64,000 nucleotides of DNA from Turnera subulata. Lineage: Eukaryota; Streptophyta; Magnoliopsida; Malpighiales; Passifloraceae. The stretch covers positions 233,969-297,968 of the forward strand of contig JAKUCV010004208.1 in NCBI GenBank assembly GCA_028386065.3. Direction: 5' to 3'. Positions 10,278 to 20,997 of the stretch are shown piece after piece. The position numbers and the translations under genes were made by a program. The stretch's first letter is position 1. Every line of letters starts with the position of its first letter. The notes beneath the pieces were generated by a model that did not search any database, had not been told where the DNA came from, and saw nothing but the letters and a program-made list of their open reading frames with translations.

Positions 10278-10507
10278 CCACAACGGTCACGAATACATGT
10301 GATAAAAGATGTAAAAAAAGTCTTAAAGAGAATAAAACAAAGTAGCCAAGGAGATAGAAAATCGTAAGATGGGAAGGAGCTGAAAAACACTGGCATTTGT
10401 AGCCCGAAAAACGTATAAAGTAACGAAGCAATAAATGAAGCAACGACAAAATTTTCAAAAAGCAAAATCTTGAAGATCGAAAACGGTAATCACGCTCCCC
10501 ACAAGAG

Positions 10508-10515
10508 TATAAAAG
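10508..10515 (+). promoter_or_regulatory. TATA box of antisense gene A in SG2
   Basis: TATAAAAG about 100 bp before the ATG at 10616. SG1 has CCTTTTATA (reverse strand) 112 bp from its ATG, and the Copia-2 copy has a TATA box 50-57 bp from its ATG. Confidence 0.55.
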
Positions 10516-10615
10516 ACGGTGATGTAAATCATCAAAAGCATTTTAAAGCAAACAAATGCTCATGCAAAGAAACCTCAAAACTCAGAAAAACAAAACACCA
10601 ACACGTCCAAACACA

Positions 10616-11299
10616 ATGCCTGCTCGATCATCCGTCTTCTTCGTCGAAGGTGCCAACCTAGGCAGAAGAAACCGGCTGGCCTACAGCATGATCAACGAGC
10701 ATCCTGAGGAATTACCGAACGAGCTCGGCAAAATGCCCCGTCTGGTCTTTGTCGACGAACTCTACTCGTCGAGGTTCTTTATCACTCCCATGGAAGAGAC
10801 GTTCTTCCTAGAGGACCAAGGTACCCTGAGGACCTCCTTCTATGGCTCGGCCAACTCCGTTATGTTTTTCATTTTTGAAAGACTTCAGGAGTTCAACCTA
10901 GAGTCCACTTGCCATTTCCTAGACCAAGGTACCTACTACCAGCTCTCGATGACGGCCCAGAGCATGCCCATAGTAACACGTCTACCTCCAACTTGGCCAA
11001 AGGCCCGACTACTGGTGTGGAATTGCAGAGGAGTCGCTAGGCGTTCCCAGGAGTTCTCGCGTACCCTGAGGGACCTGAAGAACCAGTACAAGCCCAACAT
11101 GGTTCTTCTCACGGAGACCCAATGGCAGCCTGAAGACGATCACGGTCTCATCCCACTTCGGTTCCCTCAAGAAAACCGGTTCGAGCTTCCTGGCCAGAAC
11201 AACACAGGCGGCATGTGGTTCTCGTGAAGTGACAGCATCACGGTTAACATCAACAATGACCCCAACAGCTTCAGGGTCAACGTCGTTCCAAGGCGATGA
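10616..11299 (+). pseudogene. SG2 antisense gene A: novel domain fused to N-terminal part of a LINE-type endonuclease
   Basis: The ATG at 10616 is chosen because all three copies start M-P at this point. The frame is open for 203 codons, meets a single TGA (11225-11227) where the other copies have Trp, and continues to TGA at 11297-11299, for about 227 residues. Residues 1 to about 120 form an unknown domain with conserved F-F-V-E-G, R-L-V-F-V-D-E-L-Y and F-Y-G-S-A-N-S stretches. Residues about 130-215 match the start of plant L1 endonucleases: L-V-W-N-C-R-G with the catalytic-type Asn, L-L-T-E-T with the catalytic-type Glu, then G-G-M-W-F-S. The remaining endonuclease catalytic residues are absent, so it should not be an active nuclease. 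It is antisense to SG2, with its own TATA box. Confidence 0.7.
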
Positions 11300-11551
11300 A
11301 TGTATTTTTATTTTTTATAAAATTTCAATGTAATATTTATCTTTGTAATGAAATTATTAGTATTATTAATAATATTTATATTTCCGCTTATTTATGGCAT
11401 CATTTACCTCATATGTGAATGTTTTGCGATAGCTGGCGTCCCTTGACTGGATCCATAATGCACTAACTAAATGATATAAAATAATAAACAAATGGAGCGA
11501 ACTATGCAAACAGGGACTACAAACACACAAGGACTTCCCAACAAGACCTAA

Positions 11552-11572
11552 CGCTCGCTCCGCTACCAAAAA
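11552..11572 (-). other. Primer-binding-site-like region of SG2
   Basis: Reverse complement reads TTGGTAGCGGAGCGAGC immediately after the 5' LTR end, as in SG1. Confidence 0.55.
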
Positions 11573-14500
11573 TGAAACGCCCAGACCAGTATTTACTATA
11601 CACAGTAAACACGTGCCGGAACTGTAACGACCCAACCAAACAAAGCCCAGCATACAGTGTATACAACAGAAACTCGGGCTCAACAGCCCAAAATAAAAAC
11701 ATCAATAACATCATAACCGGCCCAATGGCCCAACAATAATAATAAACAGCACAACGGTTGATTTAATAACTCACAAAGACACTGTATGCGACACAGATGC
11801 AAACTATGGATCCGAGTCCTGTCCAAGGGATAACACCGTAGCCTGTCTGGAATGCATCAAACCTGTACCACAAATAACTCTTCCTACGGGAAGAAAGCCC
11901 GCAGGTGAGGGGTGAGTCCGAAGTGCTCACGACCATGGATAAATAGAGATATGCAGGCAACCATAATACTTCAAAGAAGGTAAAACAAACAACAGTCACA
12001 AACCATACCAAAGACAATACCGCACAAGACAGACCAAACCCAAAGACTCGTCCCAAACATACCAAAGACTTTATTATTATTCCAATTTTATCTTTCTGGC
12101 CCCCCCTGTCACGGATAAGCTAAGGTCATACCAGGCTATCAACCTGTTTATGGTGCCAGATCAAAAAGAACCCGGGATCAACATCCCAATATCAAATCTC
12201 AGGGATCAACATCCCAATAACAATCTCAGGGATCAACATCCCAATAACAATCTCAGGGATCAACATCCCAATCATAATCTCAGGGATCAACATCCCAATA
12301 ACAATCTCAAGAATCAACATCCCAATCACAATCTCAGGGATCAACATCCCAATCACAATCTTAGGGATCAACATCCCAATCAAACCGGCATCAACATGCC
12401 CATCACAAGTAACCCAGATCATAGCTACCACAAAACAGCCTTAAACCATCCGGTCTTACCTCTACTTACCACGTGACAATTAGATCATCATCTCAAATCA
12501 ATTTCCAATTTCCATTTTCTTTTTCCCAATTATCCATTTCATAACTTATTCCAATTATCCAACCACAACACAGTCCACCGACAACAATCACAGTATCCAT
12601 AACAGTCAAACAATTATCCAACTTCCTATTAACTCAAGTTATACCACAGACTAATTCGTCAACAGTTTCATAGCATCAATTACTCACAATCCAACGTCAA
12701 TCACAACACAGTATCTAATGAACCATTAACAGTCAGCACAACAATTCAATCAAGCAGAACAATAACAAAGAATCATACACAGAACCGACATCAACAGATA
12801 TCCAACAATAATATATATATCATCTCAATTTCCAATATTCATTTTCTCAAGTTATTCAACTTATCATTGCCACAGGTTAATCCACAGACTATACCATCAA
12901 CATTTCATAACACTAATTATTCACAATTATCAGATCAATGATTACTCACAATATCCACAATCCAACAACACAAACCAGCATCATCAACAACAATATCCAT
13001 AGCAACCAAACAACAATCGATAAACATCTCAGCAGTTCAATCAAACAACAAAAATACACACACAGCATTACAGGCACATATCCAAGGTTATCCATCCTCA
13101 CCTAAGCCGATTACTCAACCCTGATGACATCAACCGGTCCAAAGCCGGCTCCTCGGGAAACTGCCCGATATCATAACCTATACAACAAAACAATACGCTC
13201 ACATAAATGCACATAATTGGTATGCTATGATGTCAATACTGCGAAATAAACCCATCCCGGTTCATATCCTTTATTATCATCTTTTACCGAAAATATTATA
13301 CCGTACGTATATCCGAATATAATTTCGGTACCATACTTTAATTAAAACTCTCCTTTAAATATATTTTTAGAGTAATTATACTTTGTTTTCCAAAATAATA
13401 ACAATAAAATTTTCCTAGAAATTATATCATATATATGTATTTTCCCAAAAATTGTTTCCATGATATATATTACTTACCAATAATAATTACCAAATATTAT
13501 TATATTAGAAAACCATATTTCCAGTAAATATAATTATATAAACTTATTTTCCTGAAAATAAATACGAATTATAAATATACATATATATATTTCTCTGTTT
13601 ATTTCCTTAATATATATCCTTAAAGGCATTTACCATAATCATGTTATAATTACTTTAATTCCTTGAAAATATTATATCAAGTAGTTACTTCTTTTATTTC
13701 TACAAAATATACCCATATACCTTTTTTTCATATTTTCCAGAAAAATTATAATCCATAATATATATTTTTTTATATTTCCATAATTATATTTATACATTTA
13801 TTCTTTTTTTTTAAAAAAAAAACTGATTCGGACTGGGCCCAAATAACAGCCCAACTCATGGAATCCAACCCAACAGGTCAGCCAGGCCCGGACGCAGAGC
13901 CCAGACCAAGCATGAGCTGCAAGCCCACGCTAGGCCCAGACCCGCGCCAGCCCAGACTCCAGCTGACCCGTATCCAAGACCCGGTTGTACAATCGGGTAC
14001 TCACCCTCAACCCGGCGAAATCGAACTGGACAGCAACCGTTGAAGGCGACTTGGACGGCGGCACGATGAAGCGAGGGCGAGCGGTGGTACGACGCGGGGA
14101 GGAAGAAGGCGGCGCTGGCTGCGGTTGCAGTGAAGGCGAGTAAAGGAAAGCGACGAGGAGACATGTCCCACTGCTCGTCTTGGCTCGATGTTCGGCGTCG
14201 TCGATGGGTGACAGGTGCGGTGTGGTGGCGACAGACACGAGAAGGGGCGGCTGGCGACGGGGAAAAGAGACGAGGGCGACGGTGGCGCGACGTGAGGAGT
14301 GTGGAGCTCGGGTCGTCGCGTCGTCGGGTCGGCTTCGTCCGGGTAGCACGTCCGGCCTGTCGCGACGGCGACAAGGTGAAGAGGAGGAGAAGGAGGAGAG
14401 GAAGGCGAGGGCGGGTGGCTTGCGTGGTGGTGGTTGGTGGCGCGTATGTTGAGAGGGAACGAAGATGGCGGTGAAGGGTAAGGTTGTCGGGTGGCGGCGG

Positions 14501-14917
14501 TGAGTTTGTGTGTGTTTGTGTTTAGCATTTTCTTGTTTTTTTTTCCCGGTTTGAGAGTGAAGGATGGGTGCAGGATTTTTGAAGGGAGAAGACTGGTTTC
14601 ATGGACAGAAAATGAAGCAGGAAAAAGGGAGGCTAAGTCACGGGCAGGTAAGTCACAGGTGTAACAGGGAAGCGACGGCTGTGACTCAATCATGCAATCG
14701 TGTCCCAACCGGACCAGAAAATAACTGTAATACCCCCTTTGTTATTTTCTGGTGTGATTTTTCTGAGGATTCCGGGACCCGAAAAATACCTCGGTTACGA
14801 AAAACGACGCCCGATTTACCTTGAATTAATTATCCAAGATTAATTCATTCGGTAAATCTCTGTATAACGACTTTTACAGTCCCGGTAAAAATCCAAATTT
14901 TTACCCGGGCTGTTACA
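11573..14917 (-). repeat. SG2 5' LTR (3345 bp)
   Basis: Begins TGTAACAGCCCGGG at 14917 (reverse) and ends GGCGTTTCA at 11573. Its GC-rich island (about 13850-14510) differs from that of SG1, while the LTR ends, AT-rich stretch and minisatellite are shared. SG1 and SG2 are therefore two subfamilies with different promoter/leader modules. Confidence 0.85.
12174..12382 (-). repeat. 27-bp hairpin minisatellite in the SG2 5' LTR (about 8 units)
   Basis: Same unit as in the other three LTRs, with the largest copy number of the four. Confidence 0.75.
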
Positions 14918-14922
14918 CGAGA

Positions 14923-15361
14923 ACTCTTGGGAACGCCTAGCGACTCCTCTGCAGTTCCACACCAGTAGTCGGGCCTTTGGCAAAGTTGGCGGTAGCCGAG
15001 TGACTCTGGGCATGCTCTGGGCAGTCATCGAGAGCTGGTAGTAGGTACCTTGGTCCAGGAAATGGCAAGTGGGCTCTAGGTTGAATTCCTGAAGTCTTTT
15101 AGAGATGAAAAACATGACGGAATTGGCCGAGCCGTAGAAGGAAGTCCTCAGGGTACCTTGGTCCTCTAGGAAGAACGTCTCTTCCATGGGAGTGACGAAG
15201 AACCTCGACGAGTAGAGTTCGTCGACGAAGACCAGACGAGGCATCTTGTCGAGCTCGCTCGGTAGTTCCTCTGGACGCTCGTTGATCATGCTGTAGGCCA
15301 GCCGGTTTCTTCTGCCTAGGTTGGCACCTTCGACGAGGAAGACGGATGATGGAGCAGGCAT
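14923..15361 (-). pseudogene. 5' part of the SG1 antisense gene A, cut by SG2
   Basis: Starts at ATG 15361-15359 and encodes about 146 residues nearly identical to SG2 gene A: the whole novel N-terminal domain and the W-N-C-R-G motif of the endonuclease-like part. The frame is then interrupted by SG2 at the codons for E-F-S. The continuation is 6349-6081. Before SG2 arrived the frame was open up to the nonsense codon in that second part. Confidence 0.7.
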
Positions 15362-15472
15362 GGTGTTTTGGACGCGTTGGTATTTTATTTTTCTGAGCGT
15401 TGTGTTTTCTTTGCCTGAGCGTTTTGTTGTCTTTTGGATGCTTTGTGGTTTTTTTTGCTATCCGTTGTTTTG

Positions 15473-15481
15473 CCTTTTATA
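15473..15481 (-). promoter_or_regulatory. TATA box of antisense gene A in SG1
   Basis: TATAAAAGG on the minus strand, 112 bp before the ATG. Sequence further upstream (about 15495-15850) is also related to the region upstream of the Copia-2 copy. Confidence 0.55.
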
Positions 15482-15529
15482 GAAAAATGTTTACCAGTTT
15501 TTCAAAGTATAGACCCCACCTGTTCCCGA

Positions 15530-15762
15530 AAAAAAAAAGGAAAAGAAGAGAAAGGAAATAGAAAAGAAGAAAAAAAAAGGTAAAAGAAAAGAAAAGGAAA
15601 GAAAAAAATCAAAATCAGTAAAAAAAGAGATGGAATTGGGAAAAAAAAAAGAAAGAAAGAGAAGGAGGCAAAAAAAAAAAAAGAAAGAAAAGAAGGTAAA
15701 TAAAAAGAAAAAGAAAAAGAAAAAGAAAAAGAAAAAGAAAAAGAAAAAGAAAATACAAAAAA
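15530..15762. repeat. Purine-rich low-complexity tract in SG1
   Basis: Runs of A and G, including about eight AAAAAG units near 15706-15750, inside the upstream region of gene A. SG2 lacks this expansion. Open frames over it (Lys- or Phe-rich) are artefacts. Confidence 0.7.
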
Positions 15763-15931
15763 AAATATTTTTCGGGGATAGGAAAAGTAGATTTTTTTCA
15801 CAAAACTCCAAACCATTTTCGATCTTCAAGATTTTGCTTTTTGAAAATTTTGTCGTTGCCCCATTTATTACTTCATCACTTTATATGTTTTTCGGGCTAC
15901 AAACGCAAGTGTTCTTCAGCCCCTTTCCATC

Positions 15932-16246
15932 TTACAATTTTCTATCGCCCTGGCTACCATGGCGTTTCTTTTTATGGCTTTTTCTATATTTTCCTGCATC
16001 TTTTATCACATGCACTCGTGACCGTGTGGCTAGACTGATGGGACCATACCTTGAGTAGAGCGCATGTGCGACAAGCTTACACCTGTTCGGACAGCATGGA
16101 GGGATACGAGATTTGACAGACGTATTTGGCCCTTGCGGAATTTGTGAACAAGTGGACAACGTTTCTTCCGAGGAACACAGGACGTGTTTGTGATCATCAC
16201 CTTGCGAGTTAACGGACGTCTTTTTCATGAGGGAAACCGACGTCAC
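15932..16246 (-). CDS. SG1 antisense open frame C (104 residues), doubtful
   Basis: Open from ATG at 16246 to a stop near 15932, beginning M-T-S-V-S-L and ending in a Lys/Arg-rich tail. The SG2 counterpart is frameshifted. It lies upstream of gene A's TATA box and downstream of gene B. I see no known domain; it may be a non-coding part of the module. Confidence 0.25.
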   Translation of the reverse strand: MTSVSLMKKTSVNSQGDDHKHVLCSSEETLSTCSQIPQGPNTSVKSRIPPCCPNRCKLVAHALYSRYGPISLATRSRVHVIKDAGKYRKSHKKKRHGSQGDRKL

Positions 16247-16537
16247 CGTTAGTTGTGCATGTCACGTTTCTCGGGGATCGAGGATGTTTACGACCGATAT
16301 GAGCGCTGATCATGAAAACATGTTTTGTTTTAACTTCTTTATGTTTTGCTTTTGTTAAACGAATTTTGTTTTTAATCTCTTTATGTTTGATTTTATATTC
16401 TTATTGTTGATTTTTGTTTTGCTTTGAGATGTTTTGATTTTCTGTTTAACATAAGACTTCGTAACATAAGAGTTTTGATTTTAAAAGAAAACTTATTTTA
16501 TTTATTCATAACGGTTTTACAACGGAGAAGAAGTACT

Positions 16538-16915
16538 CTATCGAGTTACATGCTTCTCTAGGTCTTTTAGAAGTTTTTGTATGTTTTTCACGTGAGGGAA
16601 GAGCTCCGCACACACCAGTTCTATCTGCATCACCGCCGAGCTGAACTTCCTCAGTGAGACGTTCAGCTACGATAGTGTCTGCAGTGGAGTGCTGCTTTCA
16701 GCAGTTGCCTTGCCCTTCCTATCCTCAGCTTCTTTGCTAGCACGCTTCTTTCGCCGTCTGCTGGAGACGACCATGTGTTCTTTCAGACCGACGATGTTCG
16801 TCTTGAAGCGCTTCTTTGGCGGTTCTTCATCGGAGCTTGTCGGGAAAGCAGTGCCACCGATATAGCTGTTGTTCTCGGAGTCTGAGGTGGTTCTTGATCT
16901 TAGTGGAGAGTCCAT
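16538..16915 (-). pseudogene. SG1 antisense gene B, broken by one nonsense codon
   Basis: Begins M-D-S-P-L at 16915 and keeps the acidic/Ser-rich start and the S-S-R-R-R-K-K-R basic patch. A TAG follows T-L-S where SG2 has Gln; the rest of the frame is still aligned, with no indel, to the stop at 16538-16540. A TATAAAT box lies about 35-45 bp upstream and poly(A)-type words follow the stop, as in SG2. Confidence 0.65.
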
Positions 16916-17103
16916 GGCTGAGAGTGAGTGTCTCAGTTGTGAGCTTTGGTATTTATAAGCGGAGGAGATGTCGCTTATGGGTATAAGCGGTATCACGCGT
17001 TGAGTTTGGACACCTGGTAGAGTATACCAGAAGCTTATCGTGGTAGGACCCACGGATAAGACAAGGAATTTCGGGGGCGAAATTTTTTTTAAGGTGGGTA
17101 GAC

Positions 17104-20100
17104 TGTAACAGCCTGGGTAAAAATTTAGTATTTTTACCGGGACTATAAAAGTCTTTTTACAGCGATTTACCGAAAGCATTAGTCTTGGGTAATTAATTCA
17201 AGGTAAATCGAGCATCGTTTTTCGTAACCGAGACTTTTCCCGCGCTCGAGATTTTTCCGTGGATTTTTCGGACCTAAGTTGGTATTTTTCGGGTTCCGGA
17301 ATCCTCAGAAAAATCACACCGAAAAATAACTAAGGGGGTATCAGTTATTTTTTGGTCCGGACCGGACACGCTCCATAATGCAGACAAGCTGCATTATTGA
17401 TCGTCACAGGTTGAACAGTTTTGTTTTCACCTTTATAAATCGGAAGTAGAGGAAGAAAGGAAGAGGAGAGGAAGAGAGGAAAAAAAAAGAGAGAAAAGGA
17501 GAGAAAAAAAAGAGAGAGAAAAAAAAAGAAATAAAAAAGAAGAAATAGAAATCGGAAAAAAGAGAAGAGGAAAAAGAAAAAAAAGAGAAAAGAGAAAAAA
17601 AATTTGGAATCGAAAAAAAAAAATAGAAAGAAAAAAAAGAAAATAGAAGAAATAAAAAGAAAACAAGAGTGAACAGTTCGTCAACCTGAGCTCCTCCCTG
17701 CCACTGTTCACCAGGAAGGGTTCCACGCCGTCGTTCGTCGCACCGCCGCCACCAGCCTCTTCTCCTCGCTGTCGCCTTCTCAACGCCGCTGACCCCGTGC
17801 TTTTCCGTCCACCGAAACGCCGCGACGCGTCGTTGACCAGTCGTGCAACCCGCGGGTCTTCTTCCCCGTGCTCCTGCTTAGCCGCCTTTCCACCGCCATT
17901 GGAGTCGCCTCGAGCTCGCCTTCCTCGCGGCTTCCTTCTCTTCACGTCAGTCGCGCCGCCACCGTCGTCAAGGTGAGAACCCGATTTATCTGGGCGGGTG
18001 GCGGCAGGGTCGCACCTTCCCTGGGTCTGGGTTTTCGGGTTGGACGTTGGGCTGGCTGGGCTTGGCACAGTGCAAGCTTGGGCTTGGTCCTGTTCAGCCC
18101 AGTCCGGTTTATTTTCTAAAAAAAAACATATATATATATATTTACCTATTTTGCTGGTATTTAATTCTGGAAAAAAATATATATTTACTTTGAGAAAATT
18201 ATGGTTAGTTTAATTATGCTATTTTGAGAAAAATATAAATACATATATTTTAATAAATAATTAAGTTATGTTTTGGAAAAACTATTATTAGTTGGAAAAA
18301 TATATATGTACCACGAAATAATTTTTGGAAATTTTAAAATATATATTATTTACCTGGAAAATTATGATAACTACCTTTGTAAAAATATATATAGAATACA
18401 TAGTTTATATTTCAGAAAATTGATAATTATGTGGAAATTATTATTGTTTTGGAAATGTATTTTGTCTTTAGAAAACAAAAGTACCTATTTAATAATTCGT
18501 ATTTATTTTCAGAATAAGCTTTTATGAATATATATTTTCTGGAAAATAACATATATAGCATATGATTAATATATATATATTTGATAAATAATAATATTTG
18601 GTAATTATACTATGGTAAATAGTTTTATAAAAAAATATTTTGGAAAATATATATATATACATATGTTATCTTTTCCAGAAAATTATGGTGATTATATTTT
18701 GGGAAAAGTATAATTAATTTATGAAAATATTTTGAAAAGAGTTTTAATTAAAGTATGGTACCGAAATTATATTTGGATATACGTACGGTATAATATTTTC
18801 GGTAAAAGATGATAATAAAGGATATGAACCGGGATGGGCTTATTTCGCAGTATTGGCATCATAGCATACCAATTATGTGCATTTATGTGAGCGTGTTGTT
18901 TTGTTGTATAGGTTTGATATCGGGCAGTTTCCTGAGGAGCCGGATTTGGACCGGACATTGTCTTCAGAGCTGAGTAATCGGCTAAGGTGAGGATGGATAA
19001 CCTTGGATATGTGCCCGTAATGCTGTGTGTGTATTTTTGTTGTTTGATTAAACTGTTGAGATGTGTATCGATTGTTGTTTGTTTGCCATAGATGTTGTTG
19101 TTGATGATGCTGGTTTGTGTTGTTGGATTATGGATATTGTGAGTAATCATTGAACCGTTAATTGTGAATAATTGGTGTTATGAAATGTTGATGGATTAGT
19201 CCGTGGATTAACCTGTGGTAATGATAAGTTAAATAACTTGAGAAAATGAATATTGGAAATTGAGATGATATGTATATATTATTGTTGGATATTTGATGAT
19301 ACAGATTTGTTGATGTCGGTTTTCTGTGTGAATCTTTGTTATTGTTCTGCTTGATTGAATTACTGTGTTGACTGTTATTGGTTAATTGGATACTGTGTTG
19401 TGATTGACGTTGGATTGTGAGTAATTGATGCTATGAAACTGTCGACGAATTAGTCTGTGGTATAACTTGAGTTAATAGGAAGTTGGATAATTGTTTGACT
19501 GTTATGGACATTGTGATTGTTGTCGGTGGACTGTGTTGTGATTGGATAATTGGAATAAATTATGAAATGGATAATTGGGAAAAAGAAAATGAAAAATGGA
19601 AATTGATTTGAGATGATGATTTAATTGTCACGTGGTAAGTAGAGGTACGACCGGATGGTTTGAGGCTGTTCTGTGGTGGCCATGATCTGGGTTACTTGTG
19701 ATGGGCATGTTGATGCCGGTTTGATTGGGATGTTGATCCTTGAGATTGTGATTGGGATGTTGATCCCTGAGTTTGTGAATGGGATGTTGATCCCTGAGAT
19801 TGTGATTGGGATGTTGATTCCTGAGATTGTGATTGGGAAGTTGATCCCTGAGATTTGTTATTAGGATGTTGATCCCGGGTTCTTTTTGATCTGGCACCAG
19901 GAACAGGTTGATAACCTGGTACGACCTTAGCTTATCCGTGACGGGGGCCAGAAAGATAAAATTGGAATAATAATAAAGTCTTTGGTATGTTTGGGACAAG
20001 TCTTTGGGTTGGTCTGTCTTGTGCGGTAATGTCTTTGGTATGGTTTGTGACTGTTGTCTGTATTACCTTCTCTGAAGAATTATGGTTGCCTGCATATCTC

Positions 20101-20473
20101 TGTTTATCCTTGGTTGGTGAGCACTTCGGACTCACCCCTCACCTGCGGGCTTTCATCCCGTAGGTTGAGTCATTTGTGGTTCAGGTATGAAGCATTCCAG
20201 ATAGGCTGCGCCGTTATCCCTCGGACAGGACTCGGATCCATTAGTTTGCATCTGTGTTGCATACAGTGTCTTTGTGAGTTATTAAGTCTTCCGCTGTGCT
20301 GTTTATTGCTATTATTGGGCCAAAGGGCCAGAGTTCTGGTGACTTGTTTATAATTTGGGCTGTTAAGCCAGAGTTTCTATTGTATACACTGTATGTTGGG
20401 CTATGATTGGTCAGGTCGTTATAGTTCCGGCACGTGTTTACTATGTACGGTAAATACGGGTCGGGGCGTTTCA
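17104..20473 (+). repeat. SG1 3' LTR (3370 bp)
   Basis: Starts TGTAACAGCC directly after the tract AAGGTGGGTAGAC and ends GGGGCGTTTCA, where Copia-1 LTR sequence resumes. It contains the same order of TATA-like box, purine tract, GC island, AT-rich stretch and minisatellite as the 5' LTR. Confidence 0.85.
19723..19877 (+). repeat. 27-bp hairpin minisatellite in the SG1 3' LTR (about 6 units)
   Basis: Shortest of the four arrays; a few units have lost the perfect stem through point changes. Confidence 0.75.
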
Positions 20474-20655
20474 ATCCAACCATAAACTCACTCCCTCCTT
20501 ACACACCCTCCCTTAATCTCCCTTCATCATTATTACAATTATATTATTTCTCCATTTGTAATTACCATCAAAAGTGTATTATTACAAAGATGTACTATTA
20601 CCATCAAGTTAATATTACTACCATCAAGGTGCTTTTCATCTTCAATTTTATAACA
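20474..20655 (+). repeat. Remaining 3' part of the Copia-1 5' LTR
   Basis: Matches the end of the 3' LTR (about 25941-26123) with roughly ten differences and ends TTTATAACA. Confidence 0.85.
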
Positions 20656-20671
20656 CGTTATCAGCACGAGT
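20656..20671 (+). other. Primer-binding region of Copia-1
   Basis: CGTTATCAGCACGAG directly follows the LTR. The same word follows the Copia-2 5' LTR at 56298. This post-LTR motif recurs in plant copia elements; I do not assign the primer tRNA. Confidence 0.5.
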
Positions 20672-20742
20672 CTCTACCCTATTAAGGTAAACAATTCTAA
20701 TTCTTTTCAATCCGCATTTGCTTATTTGCTTAGTATTCAATA

Positions 20743-20855
20743 TTGGTCGGCTAAGCCGCCTTATCTCTTTGTTGGCCAGCAAAGCCGCCTTGTTTTATTT
20801 GTTGGTCGGCTAAGCCGCCTTGTTTTATTTATTGGCCGGCTAAGCCGCCTTTATC
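20743..20855 (+). repeat. About 32-bp tandem repeat in the Copia-1 leader (4 units)
   Basis: Four units of the type TTGGTCGGCTAAGCCGCCTT separated by T-rich spacers. Each contains a partial inverted repeat GGC-TAA-GCC. The repeat lies between the primer-binding region and gag. Confidence 0.7.
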
Positions 20856-20997
20856 GAGTAAGCATATATATATATTACATACTCTATATTATAATTCTAC
20901 TACTGTTGCTGAAAGATTTATCGAGTAAGCTTATATACTTATATAATTATTTTACTTCTCTTTATATTTGTTTTATATATTTCTTTACTGTTATAAT

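Larger units (their letters stand above)
6350..14917 (-). mobile_element. SG2: complete non-autonomous gypsy-like element inserted in SG1, opposite orientation
   Basis: In its own direction SG2 has a 5' LTR (14917 to 11573), a primer-binding region (11572 down), an internal region of 2.37 kb (11572-9205) and a 3' LTR (9204 to 6350). The 5-bp target duplication CGAGA is at 6345-6349 and 14918-14922. The target was the antisense passenger gene of SG1, which splits cleanly at this point. The first LTR base in the window is A where T is expected (TG to AG change). Like SG1 it lacks gag and pol. On the window's + strand it carries two antisense genes and a third, frameshifted, open frame. Confidence 0.88.
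2436..20473 (+). mobile_element. SG1: non-autonomous Ty3/gypsy-like LTR retrotransposon, interrupted by SG2
   Basis: SG1 has two + strand LTRs (2436-5845, 17104-20473) that start TGTAACAGCC and end GGGGCGTTTCA. A primer-binding-like region follows the first (5846-5866), and a purine tract precedes the second. These terminal features resemble chromovirus-type gypsy elements. The internal region (5846-6349 plus 14923-17103) is only about 2.7 kb and shows no gag, protease, integrase or reverse transcriptase. Instead it holds antisense genes (see 6081-6349, 14923-15361, 15932-16246, 16538-16915). SG2 sits inside it. The right end abuts Copia-1 LTR sequence exactly; the left target duplication was lost in a deletion. 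SG1 must have used proteins of another element to move. Confidence 0.8.

Noticed and set aside
10616..11299. Active endonuclease from gene A
   Set aside because: Only the first part of the domain is present; most catalytic residues are missing and the copy has a stop.
17433..18068. Frames of 155-211 codons over the purine tract and GC island of SG1 LTRs (also 2710-3427)
   Set aside because: They consist of low-complexity Lys/Arg or Phe/Ser runs plus GC-island translation and are not conserved in frame between the two LTRs.
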